Assembly: GCA_002716085.1 (NCBI GenBank) | Contig: PAYZ01000017.1 | Coordinates: 12,925 to 76,924, forward strand | Source: Methanobacteriota archaeon | GTDB lineage: Archaea; Thermoplasmatota; Poseidoniia; Poseidoniales; Thalassarchaeaceae | Direction of reading: 5' to 3' | DNA: 64,000 nucleotides | Shown: in pieces, positions 28,201 through 39,800 of the stretch | Layout of the letters: each line of letters opens with the position of its first letter | Position numbering within the stretch: position 1 is the first letter of the stretch | Program-made: the position numbers and the translations under genes | The notes under the pieces: model-generated | The model's database searches: none | Told to the model about the DNA's origin: nothing | The model's input: the letters and a program-made list of their open reading frames with translations, nothing else

Positions 28201-29535
28201 GCTATTGCAGGTCCCAGTACCGTCATAGGAGATGGTATTGTTTGCAAGGAATAGCCTCGAAGCTGCCTCTATGGCATTGGAATAGAATCCTGCCACCACA
28301 GGTGTTAGGGTGGTCTGGAAGATGGAGTTGTTTTCCGCAATTACGTCAAAGGATCCGCCGAGCCATAGCCCGAAGTACCCGTCAATGGGGCCAATTTCAT
28401 TGCCATGGATGCTAACTTCGCTATTGTAAACCTCTATCCCAGAACGTGAGCCGGCTCCTTCTATGTCATTATTCTCGAGGGTAACTAGGGCTCCAGCATA
28501 CGCAGTCACTCCAGTCCCATCTGTTGTGGTTATCTCATTATTGGAGATTTGGAAGTCGAAAGATGAGGTTCCCACTGCCTTCTTCGCGTAGACGTCTATT
28601 CCATTGCAATCCACGTTAATTACTGAGTTTGTGACTTTTCCAGCCGATGACCTCAGAGAGACCCCAAAATCCCCTGAAGGAATGTCCATGTTATCGATCT
28701 CTATGAATGACTTATCGGCCCAAATTACGTGCCTCCCATCATCATTATTCTGACAACCGTTGTTGGTGCCTGTTAGGCTAATATCAGAAATTGAGAATGG
28801 ATTTACCGACGAACCCGAGGAGAAGATTTGCAGTGCTCCGCCTACAATTCCTGTGTTTTCATCCTGCCCAACTGAGAATTGGCCCCCATTAATAGTTGGT
28901 TGAGCTAGATTTGTAGTAAGTACGCTAGAAGTATTCACCTGATTGAAAGAAAGCTCAGTTAGTGTTGGGCTGGCACCGTCTAGAACAAGTGCACCATATC
29001 GGAATTCCCCAATTGAAGAGATGTAGTAGGGAATCCCCCAAGGACCATCGAAGACAACATGCCTTAATTCGGTCTCAGCTAGATCGATAGAACTCCTCAT
29101 CAAGACTCCCTCGAAGCATGATGGATCCTCTATCCATATTTCCTGGTTTCCTGAGCTTAATCCGTAGCATTTTCCTGTTGCACTAGAGTTTTCTGGCTCC
29201 TCCCACCTAAGTGTGATTTGCATCGCTGGGTTGGAATTCGACGGGGCATTGCAATTTGTTGATCCTGCGCAGAGGCTTCCCCTAACATCCAGATGCGTGC
29301 CGTTAGGAAAAGTCACCAGAGCTCCCGGATTGATGATCAGCTTGGCACCAGGAGCGATAGTTACATTCCCAGTTAGAGTGTGTACTCCTGCCCATGTTTC
29401 GGTCTGAGTAATGACTCCAGATGTGGTTTCATTTTGGGCTGACACTGTTCCGGCTGGAATAGCTAGTGACAGCAAAACACTCAGCAAGAACAAACCGCTT
29501 AGTGAAATGGAGCTAAGCTTTCCATTCCCCACCAT
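25222..29535 (-). CDS. Giant surface protein: beta-helix and Ig-like domains with C-terminal anchor
   Basis: A 1437-residue exported protein. A signal peptide (LSGLFLLSVLLSLAIPAGTVSA) is followed by a TWAGVHTLTGNVTIAPGAKL entry and a right-handed parallel beta-helix region (about 60-480, short NxI/ALxLxxN turns). Several Ig-like or fibronectin-like modules follow (about 780-1330), with a CSDGIDNDGDLVIDTNDPSC calcium loop near residue 730. One transmembrane helix (IGAIAFVAIVALSLLAYFTG, about residue 1350) ends the external part. The cytoplasmic tail of about 65 residues is acidic and finishes in GWLWDSVAEEWVPDPDY. Beta-helix modules often bind or cut polysaccharide, but no catalytic residues were identified. 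It lies downstream of the subtilase on the same strand. Confidence 0.8.
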   Translation of the reverse strand: MVGNGKLSSISLSGLFLLSVLLSLAIPAGTVSAQNETTSGVITQTETWAGVHTLTGNVTIAPGAKLIINPGALVTFPNGTHLDVRGSLCAGSTNCNAPSNSNPAMQITLRWEEPENSSATGKCYGLSSGNQEIWIEDPSCFEGVLMRSSIDLAETELRHVVFDGPWGIPYYISSIGEFRYGALVLDGASPTLTELSFNQVNTSSVLTTNLAQPTINGGQFSVGQDENTGIVGGALQIFSSGSSVNPFSISDISLTGTNNGCQNNDDGRHVIWADKSFIEIDNMDIPSGDFGVSLRSSAGKVTNSVINVDCNGIDVYAKKAVGTSSFDFQISNNEITTTDGTGVTAYAGALVTLENNDIEGAGSRSGIEVYNSEVSIHGNEIGPIDGYFGLWLGGSFDVIAENNSIFQTTLTPVVAGFYSNAIEAASRLFLANNTISYDGTGTCNSNTHWDGQFPCPVVHAYVTGVTMYDNTISAGGNADGIRAIGSLLDIQRNSFDVQKTGAVIKNFDTGYAEREQYGSLAYFSENNWNQVESTYNVTKSSITAQSEYIPSPPTGEYPVRLSWPDQEAWPDNGFQGQILPTPVKECANCKNMTPRNFPLGLSMDNNSTVFTFANLTNLNLGNIKIATQPTHYAVQVSRAELVRFQTLIEGEKVSDAMVIVEDAVGNDLYRVKTLEDGFTPWIALPSNFHLDFRGLQGGDNPDGFADDQFEDSCSDGIDNDGDLVIDTNDPSCDYSAGTREMSLYRYTAYRFGFGYYSGQFILEENSLQETAHLVNAAPSVQVTEQDGHSYRRIVNITGSAHDGQLANSYASDELAQWDQGGFVHYVQVKNPFTSSWEDSEIAVDNSGALVGEVTRFNHPYKDWFYTIDLEGLAVEGDYTFEFRAFDGIDYSPIVSRTIKLNTQPPTTFVSTPSSFSQHDDGSIAFEGSSQDPYGCPSECNKDVGLVWFQIDGPNYQTITPVQTNEDGTWNWEWDFSTRPRELETYTFTIWTSDSDFCDGEIDECQPVVLTLTIDHRNSRPTISVNQPISETRISSSLDTQISGIARDFDGEVTRVDMEVKDATNDYILVFETSTSEFSEDGEWEIVWDTTQLRHDSEYLLRFRSYDGLNFSDWSQVTIIADNPPNAGNNKPAFDSSNWDSEITLYCDSESNSVDKCTSVEIDLKDFFFDEDNDIEFFSVYNDISSPNDDMHELVVGVGSDGVARFDPADMLYYDDDMETWSLSNVIFIATDAWDSKANSDPINFDVIPLVFSINEPEKSWFDEQEVALYSGIGLPGKQVSVLIGGVPVNTTIISENGTWELGVPGTRIKESSTPEFDYSGQTTVVEPISKGQPLPQSTDWFAIGAIAFVAIVALSLLAYFTGFIGIEINEEDSEQTKEPAQIEENFGEEGHKSKTDEKWWEESESAETNHLERYDDQPGWLWDSVAEEWVPDPDYEN

Positions 29536-29544
29536 GCCCCTTGG

Positions 29545-29579
29545 GCTTCGTCAAGTCAATTTAACCATAGGGACGAAGC
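29545..29579 (-). promoter_or_regulatory. Promoter with flanking inverted repeat upstream of the beta-helix gene
   Basis: A TATA-like element (GGTTAAAT on the minus strand, about 29559-29566) lies about 27 bases before the ATG, which predicts a leaderless transcript. It is flanked by an 8-base inverted repeat, GCTTCGTC (29545-29552) and GACGAAGC (29572-29579). A protein bound there would cover the promoter. Confidence 0.4.
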
Positions 29580-29612
29580 GTATCACTGAATAGTCAGGGA
29601 ATCATGCAAAAT

Positions 29613-30848
29613 CTAAGCTATTCCAAACTCCAAAGCAACCTGTTCGGACCATTCAGCAGCATCTAGCAGACCATATCCAGTTTTTGTGTTGTGCTTTGAG
29701 TCTTGGTTAGGAGCTGGTCTTGCAGAATTGGCTAGCGCGACCTTTACTAGCTGCATTTCATGCTCATCGAAAAACTGGTCATCTCCTGAAATTGTGTCCC
29801 CATGTAAAGAAAGAATCAGGGAGAGTGCCCCGGCAACTAGAACTGTGGAGTCACTAGTGCCTGTTGAATAGGCATAAGGGGGTTCCTTGTCTGTGGAGAT
29901 GCATGACCATAGAAGGACTCCGGGAGCCAAAATCTCTGGCTTCTGATTGGGAAAAACTCTGTCCTGATTAGTCTCAGGATCAGTTATTGATCCTCTTGCG
30001 CTGTCGATCCATGGATCTCCTCCCCTCCCATGGGCCCCTACAGCTATCACCCCAGGAATGCTAGCTGGAGATGAAACGTCCGAATTGTTGGACTGTAGAT
30101 CGAAATTTCCTGCAGCGGCTACGACGAAAATTCCTTCCGATAGCGCCTCCCTTACTGCTTCGGAAGTTTCCGATGACGATGTGCCCCCATTTTCCGCCCC
30201 ACTTCCCAAACTCAGAGAAATAATGTCTGCTTCCTGGGAAATCCTACACCATCTTATTGCCTGCGAAACCATCTTCTCGTTTGCAGATTTGCCAGTAGGA
30301 CCTAGAGCAATTGCTACCGAAAGGGAAACTTCTGGAGCTGCACCGGTAAATGTTCCATTTCCTACGAGAAGTCCTGCCATCAGAGTGCCATGGCTATCAG
30401 AACCTATGTCTCTGATGGCCTCGCTGTTTTCGAAATAGAAGTCCCTGAATCCACTAATTTCCAAATGTGTAAAGTCTGGGTGAGAAGGGTCGATACCTGT
30501 GTCTACTATGCAGACCCGAACTCCTTCTCCGAAAGTCCCTTCTCCTTGTAAGTCGCGGATTCCGCTTTCTTGGTATGCCCACTCCGAATCGGGAAGGACC
30601 TCTCCTAGAAGAGGGGCTATGGAAGGGTACAGTAGGATGAATGAGGCCACTACAGCAGAGAAACCAATCGCCCCCCAAGGCCACAGGAACCTAACTATCG
30701 GACCCATGGGCCACCTAAGCTGTCTAGCCTCATCGTCAGAAAGTCCGTAAGCATCTCCTGGATATCCTGGAGCATCACTGTCTACAGCGGTAAGGATACT
30801 GGAATCTTCTGGTTCCGGCATTAGCTCAAGGTGCCTTATCCCACTCAT
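29613..30848 (-). CDS. Membrane-anchored subtilisin-like serine protease (S8)
   Basis: The catalytic triad of the subtilase family is intact: Asp in VRVCIVDTGIDPSHPDF, His in DSHGTLMAGLL and Ser in STGTSDSTVLVAGA; the oxyanion Asn lies in VVAAAGNFD. A hydrophobic helix (WGAIGFSAVVASFILLY) precedes the protease domain by about 40 residues, so this is a type II membrane protein with a cytoplasmic N-terminus and an external protease. Little propeptide sequence is present, so it may act without the usual long prodomain. The frame is open to 30938 inside the upstream gene; the ATG at 30848 leaves a gap of 31 bases. Immediate neighbours are the STT3 fusion and a surface protein, both likely partners or substrates. 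Confidence 0.85.
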   Translation of the reverse strand: MSGIRHLELMPEPEDSSILTAVDSDAPGYPGDAYGLSDDEARQLRWPMGPIVRFLWPWGAIGFSAVVASFILLYPSIAPLLGEVLPDSEWAYQESGIRDLQGEGTFGEGVRVCIVDTGIDPSHPDFTHLEISGFRDFYFENSEAIRDIGSDSHGTLMAGLLVGNGTFTGAAPEVSLSVAIALGPTGKSANEKMVSQAIRWCRISQEADIISLSLGSGAENGGTSSSETSEAVREALSEGIFVVAAAGNFDLQSNNSDVSSPASIPGVIAVGAHGRGGDPWIDSARGSITDPETNQDRVFPNQKPEILAPGVLLWSCISTDKEPPYAYSTGTSDSTVLVAGALSLILSLHGDTISGDDQFFDEHEMQLVKVALANSARPAPNQDSKHNTKTGYGLLDAAEWSEQVALEFGIA

Positions 30849-30879
30849 GCTGATCGTTGCCAGCGTACTGGTGTTAGTA

Positions 30880-33800
30880 TTAGAACGGGGCGCTGACCCT
30901 TCTTCCGGGCCTCTTTGTGAAGAATAAGAGAGCGGCAATAAGAAGGATTACGAAGACATATGCCATATATTTCAGGTTTTCATTCTCCTCCGAAGCAGCC
31001 CACAACTGAGCCTCTTCGACACAAGATGGCTTGCCTTCTGCTGCTTGTGTCCCGCATGGCTCGGATCTTTCGCCTAGATCCTCACCTACGATCTGGAACA
31101 GGATAAAGAAATTCTTCGACTCTTGGAATTGTGTGTAGTCCATTTCCATGTAAAATGTGGTTTGGTTCTGACTATCGACATCAGCAGTGGCTGAGAAGTT
31201 GACACCCGCCTCAGTTTCACAGCGAATATCTTCACAAAGTGTCGCCAGGAGGGTTACATCTTTGGCGGCTACATTTCCAGAGTTTGAGACGATGACTGAA
31301 TAGGTTTCAATTTCTCCGAATTCAGCGAACTTGCCCCCTAGGAGCCTTAGACTATCGTCATCCCCAACAATTGAAAGTGAGGGTGAGTCCAAAATAAGAG
31401 TAGACTCTCCAGAGTATGAGTTGTTTGATTGGTCTGTTACATTGTATCGGATAGTCTCAGCGTATTGGCTAGGGAACTGGTGCAGGGGCTTCTTGACTAG
31501 GGTGAATGTCGCGATTCCATCCGAGAAAGGTGATGACGGTTGGGTTAGTGGCCCTGTCAAGTCCCAGCCGTCTGGAGTTTCGAATTCGAAGGAGAATATC
31601 TCGTCTGCGTTTCCGAGATTCTTGAATGGGATTTCGATAGAAACGGTGGTTTCGTCTGGTCCGAAGTATAGTGTATCTGGATTTGTCATCTCGAAATCCC
31701 TAATTGCAGGGATTTTCACCTTGACCTCAGACTGAGTAGAGTATCCCTCGTTAGTCGAGAACTTGAGTAGAATCCTGTGCCCATCAGGGAAGTGGTGAGC
31801 AAGGCTGCTATTTGCAGGAGTGACCCTAATTTTGATGCTCTTGGAGATTTCATTATCTAGGCCCATGTCAAAAGAAAGGCTCTCGTTCCAATTTCCAGTC
31901 CCATTCTCGAACTCAACCTTCCAATTCAGGCCGTCCATACCGGGAACGGTTCCTGATACTCGGTATGAGTCAAACGAGTTGTGCCCATCATAGTCAGCTC
32001 TGAGTGTGAATTCTGCGTTCTGGTAAGTGCATCCTTCTGTGCAGCTAGGATCTTGCTTGGCTACGGAGACTGTTTCTCCAGAAACGGTTGATATTACTAT
32101 GTCCTGCTTTGACTCCCTTTCTATGTTCAGGGTAACAATTGGGCTTTCCTGGCCAGACCTGATTGTGAATCCCTTCCCTCCGGAATATGTTACATTCCTG
32201 CCACTCTCAGGCAATACGAACTTGCTTGATGCTTGAACAAGTCCAGCAGGGAGGAGCATCCGGAGATGCCCTTCGGAATCCAATTCTTCCAACCATGCTA
32301 GGTTACCGATCTCGATGAAAAGATCGTAATCTGGCGGATCTGGGAGTCCATCTAGGTCTTGGAGTTCTTTCTCCACTCCTTGGAAGTCGAGCCACCTAGT
32401 GTCTAGGTCCAGGTTTCCGCCTATTGCAAATTCTGAATCAATAGTGCCGCCATCTACGCCAACGCCTATTGATTCGATGGAGACCAGGCCTTGGCATTCA
32501 GTCGAGCTCATTTCCCCCGTTGTCATTGCGTAAACTATCCAGGTTCCGGGCTCTACAGATGCGGTCCACTCCCCAGTAAATCCTGAGCTGTCCAGATTTT
32601 CTACTCTTGTCGCAGAGACCCTCTCTCTTGAGAAGTCTCTGGGAGGAATTAGGGTAACTTGCCACTCCCCTTCCGTTACGCAAGTCTGATCGAGATATGT
32701 TATTTGTCCGGAAATCTCGACTTCGCCAGCTGAAATCTCTATGTCTTTGGCAACTGATTCCATTGCAACTTCGAGTGAGCTATTTTCGGTTTCAAATCCT
32801 TCCAACTCCACGCTAACGTTCCAGATGCTTTGGGCCGGAAGGAAAGTTGACCAAGCCCCTGTAGAGCTAGAGTTTGTTGAGAAGGCAGGGGACGAAGAGT
32901 TTCCTGAGTTGTTCAAGGAGAAAGACACAGTAGCATTTGGCAGGCCCTCGAATACTCCTGCATTGCCATCATCGTTCAAATCCCAGAAAACTTTACCACT
33001 GGCCAAGACTAGGTATTCCACCATCTTTGTCACTTGGTGTTCTGATCCTGCGGAAACGCCAGAGTCAGCTAGAGGCGAGTTTTCGAGGAGGAGTCTTACC
33101 CCGTTTTCATCGGTTTGGTTCATCCGAATGTTCCAGTTTCCTGGTGTAGTCCTGATTAGGACAGGTTCGGTGAATCCTAGATGCGAGACTATGAAAGATC
33201 CTAGGCCATCTTGGGATTCTATAACTAGTTCCAGAGACTCCAGATATTCTTCTTGAATGCTTGAATTAAGAGTGACTGTGAATTCTGCTAATTGCCCGGT
33301 TCTTAGGTTGTTCCTAACTCCAGCAGTTGACTGGTTCACTGAGATCAGCGATCTTAGTCCTTCGAAAACTCCATTGTTAGTCTCAAACTCATCTACTATT
33401 ACAATCCATTCTCCTTCCTGCACATAGTCAGCGATTGTTCCATTTTCGTCGGTAGTGAAAGTCTGAATCCAGTTGTTTTCGGTGTTCTGGAGCTTGACAA
33501 TGTGGTTTACCATTCTTTGGTCACTCTCATTTCTCAGGGTGATGTTTAGAAGCCACAGTGGTTCGAAACCAATAGATCTCTCAATTGTGGATGAGTCGAG
33601 TCCGACGTCGAATATCTCATTGGTGTCATACAGGGTGTCGAAAGGATCGTCCAAAGAAGCATTTGCCCTTTCCACTACTATCCTGTACTTTCCTGGCTCA
33701 AGAGAAACTTGAGCAGAGCCGGTGGAAACCCAGGAGCTGTCCTCAAGTTCTACAGAGAGTCCGGATCCATTGGAGGTTAGTGGGATGATCTCGAATGGAT

Positions 33801-36800
33801 AGCTGACTGGAGTGCCGTTAGTTACGTTGTTATCGCCTTCATGATCTATGTAGAAATCAATTACCACAGTGCTGTTTTCATCCGGGTCTGAGATAATTAG
33901 TAACTCTACATTTGAGCTCTCGCTGGCGTTTACTGTTTTGGTCTCTGAAGATGAAGCCATCTCTCCAGCTTCAAGGGTGAATGACCAGTTTCCTAAGGGG
34001 AGAAGCATGTCGAATTTCCCTAATTCATCGACTTCCTCCCTCCAAACTGAATCGGAGCTACCATCCAAGTTGTTTGCAATCGCATGCACTGACTTCCAAT
34101 CTTTGAAAGCCTGATTGTATGCATTTCCCTCTCTGTTGAAGCTTACACTTCCGAAAACCATAGAGGATTCTATCAATTCGATTGTTATTGGCCCCATACC
34201 CTCTGAGACTACGAATCTTGTTCCGTTGGAGAGAAGTCCACCGGAGCCAACTGTGCTCTCGGAAGTGGCATTTACGTGGGCGCCTATTGGTAGTACTATG
34301 CTGAAGTCACCATTGGAGTCACTTGTTGTGGTGAGTGAAAATCCTGACCATTGGAATTCTACTTCTTTGAAGGCCGCAGGGGATCCCGATTGGCCCTCTT
34401 GGGAATCGAATCCTGGTTTGAATAGGATGCTTCCATTGACCGAGTGGCTAACTCTGAATTGGTATGATTGGCCCGTGGAGTCATCTTCTCCTACCTCTAT
34501 TCTCTCCCATAGCTGCTTATCTTCGCTTAATGTGTAGTTCATGATCCAAGTTCCAGGCAGCAATTCCACCGAGTAAGTCTTAGATTGGTTGTCAAACAGT
34601 GCTATAACCTGGGACAATGACTGGTTCTCGGGTCTGAGAATTAGTTCTAGGCCATCTACAGAATCTCCATCGTCAGAGAGGGAGAATGTTAGGTCAGAAG
34701 TCTTGGGTACTGTGGATGGGAATGATGCTAGAGAAGCTTGTTCTGGGGAGAAGATGAATTCCTGTCGTATCTCTGGGAATCCATCATCATCGATGTCAAC
34801 AGAAGCCAAGTATGAGCCTGGTATAACTGGGGACACTTCGAATGATCCATTCTCGTCAGGTAAGGCAAAGCAGGGAGGCACTATCACAAGTCCGCACTCT
34901 GTTGTAGCATTATCGGAAGACCCGTTGATGGCATAAATCTCAATCGGACTTTCAAGGGGATCTCCAGAGTGCATTGATACAGTTCCCTTTATCGATCCCC
35001 CGAATATTGACACTGGAGAAGGTGCTTCTGAGGGAGATAGCGGTATTGTGAATGTATCAGTTAGAAGGACGATATTTTCCCCGCCGAAATCGACAGAAAC
35101 GGTGTACTCGCCTGGAAGTGCGTCCACTATGTGGAAAGTCCCCGAGCTGACCATCGGCCCACTGAAAGAGCCGTTTCCGGAGAAAGTTCCAGAGCCATTG
35201 ATCGTGCCGAAATTTCCTGAGTCGGACTCTATTGAAGAGTTTGTTTCAAAGGTTCCCGAGCCGACGAATGTAGCTTGGTTGAGGTCCCGAGTGTACTCAC
35301 TAATTCCTTGAGAAGTGAATCTTCCGGATCCGTAAATTGATCCATTTAGTGCATATTCGCCCTCTTGGATCATGCATGCCTCAAATCCTGTAGGCACTTG
35401 TTGGCCATCTTGGCAAGATGTGACATCCCCAGATATTGATCCTACTAGGATCCCAATTCCAGTGAATTCTCCGTCTCCTACGATACTGTGGTTGTCGTAT
35501 ATTTTCTGCGTGTGTGTCCCAGTGAAGGCCTTGACAGACACTGCTCCATCTGAAACAACCCTCCCGTCACCGAATAGAGTAACCTCTCCATTCCCAGTGA
35601 AGTAAAGAGATTCACCAACCATTGTCCCGTTAGATGTAGGAGCCGAGTATGGGATGATTGAGACTTCATCGGAAACGGGAGTAAGGATAACCTGGGTATC
35701 AGCTACTGGTTCTCCATCGAAGTCCGGCTCGCCTGACCATGAGAGTAACCCTGTTGCAGATGACGGGAGGACTGAGATCGGAGCTTCGATTACTGATTTA
35801 CCATTGCTATGTCCGTCTTCACCGGACACGTTCACTATAGTTTCAGATAGCCAAGTCGAACCGTATACGTTGCCCAGAATTCCAGTTACTGGATTGATGT
35901 TTCTATTTGTTGATGACTCGGATAGCAACTCGTACATTGCTGATCCCATTCCAGTCATAATTGCCGACCTTCCAGATTCGATATCAGGATCCCCGGTGAA
36001 TGCTGAGATTCGGATTTTTCCTGATGGCACTATGAAACTGAATCTTCCTTCTTGATCCGATTGGGTGCTACCTATTGGGATCCAGAAGGTTCTGGAATCC
36101 CTATCCACGACATTTCCGAATTCGTCGGCATTTTCCTCTCCGCTAAATGCATCTCGCTCTATCAGAATCCTCGCATTTGGAACTGGCCCTATTCCATCCA
36201 GTGAAACGGTACCTTCAAGAGTTGCTCCACTATAGTACTTCAGGATCTTTACCAGTCTGTTTGAGTCGTATTCTGTTCCGCAGTATTTGTCCATCTGGCC
36301 GGAAATTGTAAGGACTGTTTCTTCGACTGTCGAAGATGCTGGAGAGTTCAAAGTAATTGTTTGTTCGTCTGAATCGTGATTGATCACATCCACAATGCCT
36401 GGAATTGGACCAGAGCTATCTTGTGAAGATGAAGACAAATTCCATGGCCCTCCGGATTGTATCTGTCCCCAGCCAGACAACAGGCTAGCATCCGAAGATA
36501 GTGTGACGTTTGTCAGAGTTGAGCTTCCCTGGGATGTAGAAGCGGTTCCGGAAATCTCAATTCTCTCGCATCCCGATCCATCATCTGGGTCATACCAGTT
36601 GGATAGCACGAAGTGATTCATCATTGCTCCAGGTAGTGCTAATGCGCCCTCCAAGTAGCTACCTGGTGATCCTGGAACGAAGTTTGGGGCTATCCAAGAA
36701 GATGGGGAGTCAGCATCACCTAATTGTCCTCCGGGAGATGGCAATCCCAGAGTCGATGTCCCGTATCCGACATATGTCCTAGCGACCATAGTATCGAAGA

Positions 36801-39800
36801 AAGCTGAGGTATGCTGGTAATCTATGTCAGTCATGGCAATCATGTCCTCTGCGGTAGTAGCCCCAGATGCCTGTGATCGGAGATCCTGCATATACTGGTC
36901 CTGATACTCTTGTGGGGTCATCATCCCCTGGTTGGTCTCATATGTGGTGGTGATGTATGTGTCAATGTCCAATCCGGAAAGGTGTGTTGGAGCGTGGAAG
37001 ATTCCGGTTGTTTGACCTCGGTGGTACCCTGAGTAGTCGGCATAGTATTTTCCTCCGAGAGGGAACAGCTTATTGTCCACGGCAAAGTACCTTATTTCGT
37101 GATTCCTACCTGCAGTTTCCCCATATGGTAGACCGTAATCGCTTACTTCATAGGAATCTATCGATGAAATCCCATCATATATCTGTACTAACTGGCTCAG
37201 ATTGAATGCAGTAATGAGGAACGCCCTCATTAGTCCGAAGTTTGCATTGGCTCTATGAAGTGCTGTGGAAACGTCATAGTAGTCGACAAAAAGGTCGTTA
37301 GTATACCGGTATCCAGCAAGATCGTAGTGAGTGGGGTTGTCCTCATTCAAATCATACGAAGATGAGGACCCTCTTGCCTCATCGAACAATGAAAGGGCTT
37401 CCGACCTATTCGTAGTAGCTTCTCCGAATGCATCTCCGTCTTTGATGACAACCCAGAATTCATCATCAAGCGGGATTCCTTCTTCATCCAGCATCTTCCC
37501 CTTTAGCAAGTCCGTATTTCCGTATTCCGCAACAAGAGACATGGACCTATCTCTCAAGAAGTCCAAGTCATTGTTGGTGATAATCTCTTCAAATTCAACG
37601 ACTTGTTCGGGAGACATGCTTTCGTTAATTACTGAAATGAAATCGTCTGTAAGACCGCCTCCATTGATCTTTCTGTCACCCATGGCTAGCGTAGCTATGA
37701 ATAAAGAAAGAGTATCCTCCTGGCCAGCCGATAGTAGCAAGGCACCACTGTTAGGAATTCCTGACTGGAAGTTGTCTGCCACAGTTGGATGCTGTCCCGA
37801 CGATAGGGCTTGGAATCCATAGTCCCACCAAGATACGAATGCCGGCCTTTGGCTGAATTCTATATCGCTATCTTGTTTTGAAAGCCAATCGTAGGCCTGG
37901 TTCCAACCCTGTGAGTTGAATGAGGGGCCAAAAGTGCCCATGTACCATAAACCAGATTCGGCAGGGTCGTATTTGTCACTATTCATTATTGAGAAAAGGT
38001 TGAAGAAATCCTGCCTCAAAATGTCTGGAGCAATGTTGTAGATGCTCTCATCTATCTCATATGCCGCCTCTTCCCCTCTAGGAATCCCGGAATCTATTCC
38101 ATAAGTGGTATGTTGGGAAGTAATTAGTAGGATGACGAGTATCATCGCAGGGACCCCCGGCTTAGACTTTGAAGCCGGCCAGATTGATCGGAATCGAGTC
38201 CTAGGAGTCCCAATTCCTGAGTTTCTCCATACTTTGGTGAAAGCTGGGAAATTCGCTCCCGTCCAGAGCATGGAGATTCCGATTCCCCCTGCAACTGCCA
38301 TAGCAGGTGTTGCATTGATGATGAACCTGCCAGCTGTCCAAGCCATGTAGGTTGCAATGATTGTCCATAGACCTAGTAGAGTGAGGTCGGCCTTGCTCTT
38401 TCTACTGCCCCTCCAAAGAAGAACGAACGAGCATCCTATCGCAATGAGGGCCACTATAGGCCCATATGATGCAAATAGAACCCCTCTGTCCGGAGCCTGG
38501 GCCTCACCAATGGTGCCAAAGATCTTGTTCTTGGAGAAGTAGAATCCTCCCGTGAAAAGTATGTCCCAGCCAGCGTACACTTCTGCGATCTGTAGCAGGT
38601 AGAGCAAAGCTAGGATTGAGCCGAAGAGTGTGCCTCCGCCCATCACGACAAGAAGCCATGGCTTGTCTCGGAAAGAGCTTGAAACCCATCCAACTGCGAA
38701 TGTGAAACCGATAATATACAACATTGGCTGCATTCCGCTGGGTGCGAAAAGCAGATTCATACCGGGCCATGCATAGAATGGTGCAGGGATTAATATCGAG
38801 GTAATCATCATCTGAAGGGCCGCAGAAGTGAACTGTAGACTATCCCTTCCCCTGAAGATGTTAATTACTACTTGGAAAGAGTAAGCCAAGAATAGGATAC
38901 CCGGGCCGTAAACGAATCCTTTCCAACCTAGAGCCATTACGGAGAATGCTATTCCCGACATAGTGGCATTGGCCATCAATACGGGATTGGTCTTCCACGT
39001 CTCCCTCATTCCAGCAACGATGTAAAGTGGATTTCTACTTGCAGATCCGAAAACGTTCTTGTTTTCTACATTCTCTACGGCTCTGATCCAGAAGTAGAAT
39101 GCTATTGCAAGGAATAACATCGCGAACGAGTCGTGGTCTGACATTGCGAATGTAGAACGGCTCATATGGCCGGGCATAAGTGCGATGAGCCATGCTGCAA
39201 AAATTCCGGCTGATTTGCTATGGACCCTACTGGCAATTCCTGCTACTGGGATCACGATCATAGCACCATAAATTGCCGGAAGTGCTGACATGGACCACCA
39301 AACTGCTTCTTCTGGAGCGATTTCCAAAACCCAAGAGAGAGCAAGTGCCCCTAATGCCAGAGTCCAAGAGAATAGTGGTGGTCGGGGGTTAATTCCCCCA
39401 CTTGGATATGATCTATCGTGATCGTAAATCAGGTGGCTCCTCTCAGCAATTACGAAGTCAACCACTCTCTTCATGTACCAAGGATCTGAACCTCCAGTCA
39501 TGTCCCAAAGCCCAGTCCCGCTAGCATTCATGGCCGGAATAACATTCCAAGCTGTTCTGACCACTAGGGCTACTATGAATGCAATGGAGATCATCAGAGG
39601 GTACGAGTTTAATTCCCACCAGACTCTGAATCCGCTTCTTTCACGGCTTGGAGCGATGTCACCGAATATCCCCCTAGAGGCAAAGAAAATTGCGAAGAAG
39701 TTGAGCCAGAATCCTAGGAAGAACCATGAGAACGATCCTATGAATCCATCCTCGGAGAATATTGATGGGAGCTCGTTACCAATCTCATGCAAATGTCCAA

